A stretch of DNA of 38,392 nucleotides from positions 1 through 38,392 of the forward strand of contig CAJULE010000021.1 in assembly GCA_910587445.1 (NCBI GenBank), written 5' to 3'. The translations under genes were made by a program, and so were the position numbers. Positions within the stretch are counted from its first letter, which is position 1, and every line of letters begins with the position of its first letter. The notes beneath the pieces are model-generated. The model saw only the letters and a list, made by a program, of their open reading frames with translations. It ran no database searches and was not told where the DNA came from. The stretch is from an uncultured Christensenellaceae bacterium (GTDB lineage Bacteria; Bacillota; Clostridia; Christensenellales; Pumilibacteraceae). Shown here piece after piece: positions 6,235-15,000 of the stretch.

Positions 6235-9161
6235 TTTCTCTTTTCCTTGATCATGCACAGCACCAGCATTGCTCCCGCGCCGGCGGTAAGGACGACCGAC
6301 ACGGCAAGCAGAGTTATAACCAGCACTTCCCACCACACGTACACTCTCACTATGCGGGTGTTTTCGGACAAACCGTTCATCGCCGCCGAGTAGTTGCACA
6401 CGTTGTAGAGCACTCTGTGGCAAGCCTCGCGCATGGCGTTTGTAACCGTGAGGTTGTTTTTATACGGCATAAAGGTATGGTCCTTGCCGCTCGAAAGCCA
6501 GATGTCGGTGCCTGCCACGATACCGTCCACGCAGGACATATAGACCGTGCCGTTCGCGTCCGCCATATCGGTTATTATGATGCCGTTAAAGCCGAACTCG
6601 CCGCGGAGTATTCCGTTTACAAGCCCGTCGGACGCACTCGTCCAAACCGTGCCCGCACGGTTGAAAGAGCTCATTACGCCGTGAGCATTGCCGCGGCGCG
6701 GACTGCAAGCGTACTTCCACGGACGGAGATAGATCTCACGCGCGCTCTGCTCGCCGAGCCATGTGCCGATACCGTTGCGCTTGTCTTCCTGATCGTTGAA
6801 GATGAAGTGTTTGGGATAGGCGATCACGCCGTACTCCTGCATGGCTATTATCTGCGCCTGAGCCATCATGCCCGTAAGATACGGATCCTCCGAGAAGTAC
6901 TCGTGGCTTCTGCCGCCGTAAGGCGTGCGATGGATATTTATGCCCGGTATCCACATACCGTTATAGCCGCAGAACAGGCTGTCGTTGGCGAGCGCCGTGC
7001 CCACCTCGGCAAGAAGCTCGGTGTTGAACGTCGCCGCCCAAATTCCCTCGCAGGGAAAGCGCGAGCCCGTCACGCCCTGTTTGCAATAGGTAGGTCCGTC
7101 CTGTTCGTCGGTTCTCGGCTTGACTATACTCGGAATTGCCGCCGTTACACAGTAAGCGGTCGAAAGAAGCGTATTTATATCCTCGAAGGTCATTTCGTCG
7201 AGAAGCTTATTCCAATCGTCGTCGTCATAGTCCTTGCCGCGCATCATGACGAGAGTGAGACCGTTGCTTGCGCCGTAGGTTATGCTTTCGCCTTCGCTCT
7301 CGGGTTCGATGTCGCTCTCGAGTCCGCGCTTCATCGCGTCGGTGAGCTCGAGCTCTGCCGCGGTCTTGGGGAAAGTGGCTTCCCAATCGCTGCGCGAAAC
7401 GTACGTAACTATGTTGCCGCCCGCACCGACGTTCCTGTTTACGTCGGCGAAAGCGAGACGGTTTTCGATCTTTGCGCCGGACTCGCCCGACACGGAATAC
7501 GTCGTATCGTCGAAATCGAACTCATCGCTCCAGACAAGAGAGGAATCTCCGTCATAGTCCATGCCGCTTGCGACGTCGAATCCCTTAGCCGCAAGAATAT
7601 TGTTGAGTGCGTCGTGAGCGTTTTTGCCCGCTGCGATAAAGTGCTCTCCCTCGTCGATTACGTAGGTCTCCGCGCCGTACACGTCGTATACGGCAAAGTC
7701 CTCTTTTTCGACCGTTATTTTCACGGTCTCGGTCTCTCCGGGAGCAAGCAGCTTCGTCTTTGCAAAGCCCGCAAGCTCGACTGCGGGGACCTCTATAAGG
7801 TTCTCCTTCGAATAGTCGGTGTAGGGCTTCTGAAGATAGACCTGCACGACTTCCTTGCCAGCGACCCTTCCCGTGTTCTTGACGGTGACGCTCGCCTCAT
7901 AGCTCTTTCCGTCGACGCTTTCCTTCACGCCGAAGCCGCTGTAGTCGAACGCAGTATAGCTCTTTCCGCTTCCGAAAGTGTAAGCCACGGTCTCGGAATA
8001 GTCGTAATCTCCCACATTTTCGGCGCCCTCGACCGCGTCCGCATAGCGCGTCTCGTAGTAGCGGTAGCCGACATACACGCCCTCGACGTATACGCCGTAA
8101 TAGCGCTGCGTATTGTTGAGACTTGCGTCGTCGTACGCGCCCGAGAAAAGTCTGCCGTCGTTGAGCACCTGCGACGCCATTGCTGGCGAAGAGAAATTAT
8201 CGTAGACGTAGGTGTCCGAAAGTCTGCCCGACGGGTTGACGTCGCCGACGATCGCCTTTGCCACGGCGTGCACGCCGCTCATACCCGTATTGCCTATCCA
8301 CATCAGCGCGTCCACGTCTATTGCGTCGTTCGTCATAAAGTCGAGCTGCATTGCGCCCGCGCCGTTCAAAAGCACTACGAGCTTTTTAAAGACGTTTGAA
8401 TGTTTGAGCGCCGTAAGTTCCTTTAAGAGCTGTTCTTCCTCGGGAGAAAGCGCAAGATAGTTTCCGTCCTTGCCGTCGCTCCCCAAAGCGTTCATGTCCG
8501 CGCCCTCGGTGTCGTCGCGCGTGAGCACTGCTATCGCGGCGTCGCCGTACCCGGCAAACGAGCCGCGCACCGAGACGTCGTAGACGCTCCAGGGCGCTTC
8601 GTTTATGTAATAGGTCTGAATGTTCGTGCTTGCGTCGAGTCTCTTTTCTCCGCCGTAGCGAGAGCCCGCGCCGCTGTCGTAGAAGTCCCAAAGCACGGGG
8701 TTTACTTCCACTTTACCGTTGCCGTCGTCAATTGCCTCGAAAGCCTCTTTCAGCGTGGGCATATCGGTCTTATCGTTTGCGCCGCGCATACCCTGCACGG
8801 AACAGTTGACGTTTACGCTGCCCGTACCGAAGAGCGAGACTTTTATATCTGCCGTCTTGCCGAGCGGAAGCGCATTGTTCTTGTTTTCGAGAAGGACGAG
8901 CCCTTCCGCCTCGAGCTTTTCACTCACTTCGAAAGAGTAGTCGTGTATCGTCTCTTTCGTGTCGTACTTTGCCTTGAAGTATTCGGTATCGCCCGTATCC
9001 TCGCCGTCCGTCACGAGCCTGTAGTTCACGAGCTTAAGCTCGCTGTTTAACAGCGTCTGATAGCTGTAAGCTATCGTATAGAGCGATATGGCTATGACGA
9101 GAAGGCTCGCTACCGCGACGGTCACGACCGTCCACAATTTCTTGGAAAATATCTTATTCAT
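6231..9161 (-). CDS. Membrane-anchored GH3 glycosidase with reversed domain order
   Basis: A 976-residue GH3 enzyme, likely a beta-glucosidase or beta-xylosidase. A transmembrane helix at residues 10-31 and a second at about 943-968 followed by KEKRK bracket the enzyme, so the catalytic body should sit outside with both ends inside the cell. The usual second GH3 domain comes first (about 75-410, acid/base candidate Glu in RDDTEGADM), then a fibronectin-like domain, then the TIM-barrel domain (about 640-930) with YPKHF and the nucleophile Asp865 in GIIITDMAD. This order is known from Butyrivibrio and Ruminococcus GH3 enzymes. The ATG follows GGAGG and overlaps the previous stop by ATGA. Confidence 0.92.
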   Translation of the reverse strand: MNKIFSKKLWTVVTVAVASLLVIAISLYTIAYSYQTLLNSELKLVNYRLVTDGEDTGDTEYFKAKYDTKETIHDYSFEVSEKLEAEGLVLLENKNNALPLGKTADIKVSLFGTGSVNVNCSVQGMRGANDKTDMPTLKEAFEAIDDGNGKVEVNPVLWDFYDSGAGSRYGGEKRLDASTNIQTYYINEAPWSVYDVSVRGSFAGYGDAAIAVLTRDDTEGADMNALGSDGKDGNYLALSPEEEQLLKELTALKHSNVFKKLVVLLNGAGAMQLDFMTNDAIDVDALMWIGNTGMSGVHAVAKAIVGDVNPSGRLSDTYVYDNFSSPAMASQVLNDGRLFSGAYDDASLNNTQRYYGVYVEGVYVGYRYYETRYADAVEGAENVGDYDYSETVAYTFGSGKSYTAFDYSGFGVKESVDGKSYEASVTVKNTGRVAGKEVVQVYLQKPYTDYSKENLIEVPAVELAGFAKTKLLAPGETETVKITVEKEDFAVYDVYGAETYVIDEGEHFIAAGKNAHDALNNILAAKGFDVASGMDYDGDSSLVWSDEFDFDDTTYSVSGESGAKIENRLAFADVNRNVGAGGNIVTYVSRSDWEATFPKTAAELELTDAMKRGLESDIEPESEGESITYGASNGLTLVMMRGKDYDDDDWNKLLDEMTFEDINTLLSTAYCVTAAIPSIVKPRTDEQDGPTYCKQGVTGSRFPCEGIWAATFNTELLAEVGTALANDSLFCGYNGMWIPGINIHRTPYGGRSHEYFSEDPYLTGMMAQAQIIAMQEYGVIAYPKHFIFNDQEDKRNGIGTWLGEQSAREIYLRPWKYACSPRRGNAHGVMSSFNRAGTVWTSASDGLVNGILRGEFGFNGIIITDMADANGTVYMSCVDGIVAGTDIWLSSGKDHTFMPYKNNLTVTNAMREACHRVLYNVCNYSAAMNGLSENTRIVRVYVWWEVLVITLLAVSVVLTAGAGAMLVLCMIKEKRK

Positions 9162-9619
9162 GCCGCCTCCTTGAGAGCCTCTATGCGCTCCTTTCTCTTA
9201 TCCGTCTTTATGAGTATCGCGCCCGCAAGCGAGAGCCCCGTCGTAAGCACCGCGCAGACGATCGTCACAAAGAATGCGGGCGGGAAAGTCGAGCCGTCTA
9301 CGCCGTAGATTATGTTTGCGATAAGGTTTATCTGCGAGACGACATAGTGTATCAATCCGAACAGCGAGCCCAGATACACGCCGAAGCCGAGGGCTTTGAG
9401 CGGCGCAATTATCGAAGCGATACCGCATACGAGCGCAACTACCATGCCGACTATCGCCGACGGCGAATAGTTGGGGTCGAAGGACGTTCGGCTCGACGTC
9501 AGATAGAGAATTAACTCTATGAGCATAAGGACAGAGGCGGCAAACACAAGAAAGTCGCCGACGGTCCGCGCCTTAAACGAGTGTTTAAGGTCCCTGAAGT
9601 AATTTTTAACAAAGTCCAT
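9158..9619 (-). CDS. Four-helix integral membrane protein of unknown function
   Basis: The product (153 residues) has four hydrophobic spans at about 22-42, 55-77, 80-103 and 115-137, and a lysine/arginine-rich C-terminus. I do not recognise a family. It starts after GGAGAGAG and its stop overlaps the start of the membrane-bound GH3 (ATGA), which points to coupled production and perhaps a physical partnership with that enzyme. A role as a chaperone, anchor or channel for the GH3 is speculation. Confidence 0.8.
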   Translation of the reverse strand: MDFVKNYFRDLKHSFKARTVGDFLVFAASVLMLIELILYLTSSRTSFDPNYSPSAIVGMVVALVCGIASIIAPLKALGFGVYLGSLFGLIHYVVSQINLIANIIYGVDGSTFPPAFFVTIVCAVLTTGLSLAGAILIKTDKRKERIEALKEAA

Positions 9620-9631
9620 TATTCTCTCTCC

Positions 9632-11725
9632 TTATTTTGTCTTATCTCTTTCGGTATCGTAGGTCACGTCGTACTTTATGTCCGCAAGCGTAAGCCCTTC
9701 GGCGACCATGTTCTCGGGATAGACTTTGCCGTCCGTCCACTTAAGGCTCGAGTTCGAGTAGATATACATACAGTCTATAAGCGGAGTTTCCGCGTTGAAC
9801 GTGCCGCTATGATCGCGCACGTTGTGCGTAACAAGCCTTATGATATTATTACCCTCTTTGAGATGCACTTTCGTGTTCATGACGTAGTTCATAAATGCCC
9901 GCTTATACATATCGCCGCTTATGTTCTCGCCGTTTTCGTTGACGTCATTTTGTTTAATTGCGCCTGTGAGCAGGAGATCACCATAGCTTATTTTCTCTCC
10001 GTTAACGAAGATCTGCCATGCGTCATCCTCTTCGTAGAACAACATATCGAAAAGGTCGGGTGCAAGACGAAGTACGAGAGTCGCGTCATCGACTTCCTTG
10101 TCGCTCGTCACGTTGAACTCGAGGAAAGCTCCGTTGTAATAGAGCTTGCCGACGTAAGCGCCGCCGCTCATGCCCATCTGTGCTCCGTTACCCGGAACAT
10201 CCTTGACGCGCTGTATGAGATCGACTCCCGAACAGTTGTCGGACGAGCCCTGACCCGGCTTACCCGTAAGGTAGGTGTACTCGGCTTCGAACGTATAGCC
10301 CTTGAGCCACTTGGCATAGAACGTCATGGAGCTTCCCTGCGCTCTGCCGTTGTTGAAGTTGAACATATTCGTTCCCGCCGCGTCGGTCGCCCAACCCGCA
10401 AAGTAGTAGCCTGCGCGCTTCGGGTCGTCGGGCTCGGTTATCTTTCTGTTCTGTTTTACCGAGTCGGTCTTATAGACTCCTCCGCCCTCATAGTTGAGTT
10501 CGTAGGTTATTTTCGTTTCGCCGCTCTGCGAAGAGGACATCCAGCCTGCGTAAAGCGTGGCTTCCGCCCTTACGGGTTTCGTAAAGTCGAACAATACGGT
10601 TGCCGCCGCGTCGGTGTACCAACCCGTAAACTCGTACCCGCTTCGAGTGGGCTCGGTTTCGGGCTCGACAAGAAGCTCGCCGTAATTTACTTTGACGCTC
10701 GAAGGCGCGCCGCTGCCGCCGTTCGCGTCGAACTTCATAGTATACTCCTGCACGTTCCACTTTGCAAACAGCGTCATATTGTCGTTTACCGAACTTGCGA
10801 AATCATAGGCGACGTTGCAAGACGGATCTACGAACCAGCCGCCGAAGTCGTATCCCTCGCGCGTAGGATCGGTAGGTTTTGTAAGCACGGTGCCGACGTC
10901 GGTCTTTACGGCGTCTGCCTTTCCGCCCTCGTAATTCATGTCGAGCGTTACCGTCGCGCGAACGAGCACCCAGCCCGCATAGACGTTCGTGTCGCCCGAG
11001 ACGTCCGCGTCGAAGTCGAACGGAGTCGTCGTCGCCCTGTCGGAGAACCAACCGTTAAAGCGGTAGTCCTCGCGCACGGGATCGGTCGCGGGTCTCGAGA
11101 CTTTCGGGTGTTCGACGCCGTCGAGAGTCACTTTCGTTACGGTCGACTTTGCGTCGGTCTCGACGAAGGTCACGGTCGCGACAAGCTGCTGCCACTTTGC
11201 ATACAGCGTCGTATTTCCCTTTACGGGAGATGAGAAATCGAACTCGCGAGTTCCGTTTCTGTCCGAGAACCACCCGAGGAAGCGATAGTCCTCGCGCACG
11301 GGGTCGGTCTCCGGTCTTTCCACCGTATCGCCCACGTCAACGCCCGACTTGACCGACTCTCCGCCCTTGAAGTTGGGATTGAAAGTCACGGTCGCGCGCG
11401 AAAGCGTCCAGCCTGCGAACAGGCGAAGATCGCCGCTCACCGGCGTGTCGAACGAATACTCGTACTTTTCCGTGCATACGGCTTGCGTGTACCAGCCCGT
11501 GAACACGTAGTCGGTACGCGTGGGATCGGCAGGCTTTGCCACCTTTTCGCCGTCGTCTACCGTGGCGAATACGGCAGCGGGCGCGCCGACATAGTTATAG
11601 CTGAACGCCACGCTGTGCTTGCCGTCGTCCTTGCCTTTGCCGGGGTCGCAGGCGGCGAATGTGCCGAGCGACGTCAGAGCAACGGCGAGTGCAAGCACTA
11701 TGCTTATGAGTCTCGATTTCTTCAT
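9632..11725 (-). CDS. Surface lipoprotein with six InlB-type repeats and a C-terminal putative glycan-binding domain
   Basis: A 697-residue secreted protein. The N-terminus is a lipoprotein signal (lysines, hydrophobic stretch, FAAC with Cys26 as likely lipid site). Six repeats of 71-77 residues fill about 37-475; each has the Listeria-Bacteroides pattern of DPxRxxYxFxGWxxD and ends in LYAxW or FAxW. The last 220 residues look like a beta-sandwich carbohydrate-binding module (FEAEYTYL, GAFLEFNV, LKEGNNIIRLV), similar in layout to CBM6/CBM35 types. It begins an operon with the 4-helix protein, GH3 and GH2 (12-bp gap to the next gene). The likely job is to display and capture glycan on the surface. 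ATG preceded by AAAGGAG. Confidence 0.87.
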   Translation of the reverse strand: MKKSRLISIVLALAVALTSLGTFAACDPGKGKDDGKHSVAFSYNYVGAPAAVFATVDDGEKVAKPADPTRTDYVFTGWYTQAVCTEKYEYSFDTPVSGDLRLFAGWTLSRATVTFNPNFKGGESVKSGVDVGDTVERPETDPVREDYRFLGWFSDRNGTREFDFSSPVKGNTTLYAKWQQLVATVTFVETDAKSTVTKVTLDGVEHPKVSRPATDPVREDYRFNGWFSDRATTTPFDFDADVSGDTNVYAGWVLVRATVTLDMNYEGGKADAVKTDVGTVLTKPTDPTREGYDFGGWFVDPSCNVAYDFASSVNDNMTLFAKWNVQEYTMKFDANGGSGAPSSVKVNYGELLVEPETEPTRSGYEFTGWYTDAAATVLFDFTKPVRAEATLYAGWMSSSQSGETKITYELNYEGGGVYKTDSVKQNRKITEPDDPKRAGYYFAGWATDAAGTNMFNFNNGRAQGSSMTFYAKWLKGYTFEAEYTYLTGKPGQGSSDNCSGVDLIQRVKDVPGNGAQMGMSGGAYVGKLYYNGAFLEFNVTSDKEVDDATLVLRLAPDLFDMLFYEEDDAWQIFVNGEKISYGDLLLTGAIKQNDVNENGENISGDMYKRAFMNYVMNTKVHLKEGNNIIRLVTHNVRDHSGTFNAETPLIDCMYIYSNSSLKWTDGKVYPENMVAEGLTLADIKYDVTYDTERDKTK

Positions 11726-11778
11726 CGTTATTTCTCCTTTTATGATGTGGTCTTTTTCATTGTCATTTATCTAAGGCA

Positions 11779-11859
11779 CTACTCATCCGTCACGACATTC
11801 GCTCGCGCCATGCGCTCGTTCTGTACCGTACCACTTTCCCTGACAAGGGAAGCTTTTAT
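11779..11859. repeat. Dispersed repeat starting CTACTCATCCGTC
   Basis: The unit starts with CTACTCATCCGTC and ends with CTTTCCCTGACAAGGGAAGCTTTTA, a hairpin followed by Ts. The same start and a related end occur at 17823-17893, and a partial end at 220-258. It lies in the 276-bp space before the lipoprotein gene. Confidence 0.6.
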
Positions 11860-11894
11860 ACGGAAAATTCCCGAAATGACAAAAAGACCGTTAT

Positions 11895-11908
11895 GCTTTA
11901 TATAAAGC
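11895..11908. promoter_or_regulatory. 14-base perfect palindrome, possible operator
   Basis: GCTTTATATAAAGC is a perfect palindrome about 170 bases upstream of the lipoprotein operon. It could be a regulator-binding site or the flank of the long hairpin next to it. No experimental support. Confidence 0.3.
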
Positions 11909-11973
11909 AGAATACGCGTCGGGGTCATGACAGCCGAGCACAGTGGCTGTCATAACCCGCTTACGTGTATTCT
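11909..11973. other. Long imperfect hairpin between GH3 and lipoprotein genes
   Basis: Arms of about 27-29 bases (11909-11935 and 11945-11973) pair with few interruptions: GAATACGCG opposite CGTGTATTC outside, GGGT opposite ACCC, and TGACAGCC opposite GGCTGTCA inside, with a 9-base loop. It is followed on the minus strand by the 14-base palindrome rather than a T-run, so it is not a plain terminator. It may act as a 3' stabilising structure of the GH3 message or be a small mobile-element remnant. Confidence 0.5.
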
Positions 11974-11975
11974 TT

Positions 11976-12002
11976 ATTTAAATCAGCGGAAAAGATTTAA
12001 AT
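11976..12002. other. 9-bp perfect inverted repeat at the GH3 3' end
   Basis: ATTTAAATC (11976-11984) and GATTTAAAT (11994-12002) flank a 9-base loop. The repeat touches the last base of the GH3 stop codon. It is AT-only apart from the inner C-G pair, so it is weak as a terminator. Confidence 0.35.
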
Positions 12003-15000
12003 TATGCGTTTTGCTTTTTCTTACGAGCAATGAGGAGCGCGCCGAGTCCCGCGAGAACGACAGCCGCAGCAACAGCCGCGCTTGTCGTTTCGACCTTGCT
12101 TCCGCAGCCGCCTTCGCCCGGATCGCCCTTTGCACCGTCCACACCGTCTTTTACTTCGACCGTCTGCTTCGTGCCGTCGGCGTTGGTAATGGTTATCGTG
12201 GTAACGCCGTTGACTTTCTCACCGACTTCTATGGATACTCCGCCCACGGAAGATGTGCCCGAGGAAATTGCCGTCCAATCGCCGCCTTCCGTCTTGTATT
12301 CGAGTCTGCCGCCTTCGACGCGGAACTCTATGTCGTTTGCCGAAGAAGCGCCTGCCGCTATGTCGATAGTTACGTCCAAATCAAAGCTCTCCACGGTTGT
12401 TTTTCCATTGTAGCCGCTCGTTTTGTTAGTACCCGTCGCCGTTACGACAACCGCGAACTCGCCGGCTTCCATAGGCGTTCCTTCAATTTCGCCGTCTTCG
12501 TTAAGCGAAAGACCTTTAGGCAAAACGCCGCTCTTGACGCTGTATTTTACGCCTTGATTGTATACCTTATCGGTTATGGATTCGGAAGTGATAGCCGCAT
12601 AGAAGTCCTCGCCGAGCTTGCCTTCGGTTTCGTCGATTTCAAATGCCGAAGTAACGGTGTACGACATATTTTTGCTTGCGGTTACCCAGTTGTCTACCTT
12701 GCAGGTTACGGTGAATTCGTAAGTACCCGCCTTTGCGGTGGGCTTGCCCGAAAGCGTGCCGTCCGAAGCAAGCGTTATGCCATCGGGGAGTTTGCCGCCC
12801 GTTACAACGTATTCTATTTTGCCGCCTTCGATACCCGCGCCTTTTACGGTCACGTCCTTTGCAATCTCAGCTCCCTGCGTAGCTTTAAGTTCGGGAACAG
12901 TCCAACCCGAGAAATCGACGCCGTTCTTGTTCATAGCCGTGTTTGCGTGAGTCCAGAGGAATATCATGGCGCATTTTCTCGTCGTATACCACTGATTCTT
13001 GCCCGTTACGGACATTGCGGTCGCTTTTTCGGCGTCGCTTGCCACTTTTACGCCGCCCTTAGCCGTCGTATCGCTTTCGTTGAGTTTAAGAGCTGCGTCC
13101 CACGTTCCGGACATTGTGTTTGTTGCTATATTGTCGGTGCCCGCACGAACCAACATATCGAGCGGCGATACGCTTTTCATTGCACCGTACATATCCGTAG
13201 TAAACGAAATGGTCTTTGCTCCCCATTCGTCGCGGAAAAGCGCCTGAACAAAGTTGTAGTTTACGTTTATGCTAACGCGACCCGCACGGGCAAACGCGCC
13301 CATTATTGCGGTGGACTTGCCTTCCTGCGTTAGCATTTGGAAGGATTTGTAGTAGATTTCACGCATTGCCTGCTCGGAAACCCAAGCAAACAAATTGCGG
13401 GTATTTCTGTTGGTCTCCTGATCGTTCAAAGCGCAATGCTTGACGTATGTAGTAAGACCTCTCGAATTTGCGCCGAGCGTTTCCGCCCCGGAAATAACGC
13501 CCGCAAGAATTCCGTCTTCCGAAGGATACTCAAATACGCGTCCGGCAAACGGGCTTCTGTGCGTGTTCGCACTGCCGCCCCACCAGTTATTCTTACCCTT
13601 CAAAAGCGCCATATTCGCGGTAACGATACCCTTTGCTTCTGCGATATCCGGATTGAACGTCGCGGCAAGAATACAGTTGCAGGAGAAGCTGCAGGATTCG
13701 GAATCACCAGGATAGGTCGCGTTGTCGAAGTCGATCAACTGATTCATTTCTATTTTGTCGAACGGCATTTTCTGATACTGCCCGACAATGTCCATGAGGT
13801 CTTTCCACGAAAGAGTATTCATGAATTCCACCCATGCCGCCGCATGAGTCTTATCCTTGAACCTGCCTGAAGTTATGACCGTCTCCGTATCGTACGGATC
13901 GAGTCCCGCCATTTCGGCAAGCTTAATTCCGTATGCGCCCGTCTGCGTCCACGTCTTCATTTCTTCCTCATGTGCGGAGGTTTCCGCCATCCAAGGGAAG
14001 TCCTTCGTTCCGTCTACAATTCCCGCTATGGACTGTCCGTCCGTATAATATGTCGTTTCGTTGCCGGCGATGTCTTTCGCGACTTTTTTATCGACCTGGA
14101 AGTTATCCCAATATTGAAGGGACTTAAACATATTATCGGTCATTTTGCGCGAAGCTTCGCTTATTGTCTGCGGAAGCGTGAATGCGTTCGAAGGCTCATT
14201 GCTTTCTGCGGTGTTGGCTCTCGACATGAGCACCTGATCTTCGCTTTCTTTTGCGTTAAACTTATAAGCGCCGTCGCTCTTTCTCAAGCTATAGAATACG
14301 CTGTTCTCTTTCGAGAAGAGGTTTTCTATCTTCTCTCCGCTGTAATCGTCGAGCTCGAGATATGCCGCCTTCGTCATATCCGAAGCGGTTGCGTCTTGGG
14401 CGTTCGTTCCGTTTTCAACCGTAAAGTCGACCTTGGTGACGCCCGTTTCCGCCCAGCCGTGAGCGTTGTGAAGCGCCATAAGGCTGTATGCGCCCTCGTC
14501 TATTTCATAGCCCTTAAAGCCGTTCTTGTTTGCGTCGGTGTAGTCGTAGGACGCGAGATCCTGCACGTTTACGGTGATGTCGACAGTCTGTTTTTCTCCG
14601 GGACGCAAAAGGTCGGTTTTGCCGAAGCCTACAAGTTTGACATGCGACTTTTCAACTTGACCGTTTACATACGGAGCATTGACATAGATTTCTACGGTCT
14701 CTTTACCCGCTACGTTTCCGCTGTTTCTGACGTCTACGGATACGGTCATGGTCTTGACGGTTGCCTGACCGCCGTCCGTCTTGCCTGCGCCCGAAGCTAT
14801 GAGCGAAGCGTCGAGCGTCCCAGAAAGCTCGCTTTTATTGTCAAGCGTGACTTTCATGTTCGAATAATCGAATGTCGAATACGAAAGCCCGTAACCGAAC
14901 GGATAAACGACCGCACTGTCGTACCAGGTATCGCCGCTTCCCGGAGTCGCCGCATTCATATCCGCAGCCTTGGTCTCGTAATAGCGATAGCCGACATAAA

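Noticed and set aside
11909..11973. Integron attC site
   Set aside because: The hairpin lacks the conserved R-box GTTRRRY/RYYYAAC ends and there is no integrase or cassette array nearby.
12002..12160. LPXTG sortase signal at the end of the large GH3
   Set aside because: There is a helix and basic tail, but no LPXTG or similar pentapeptide before it.
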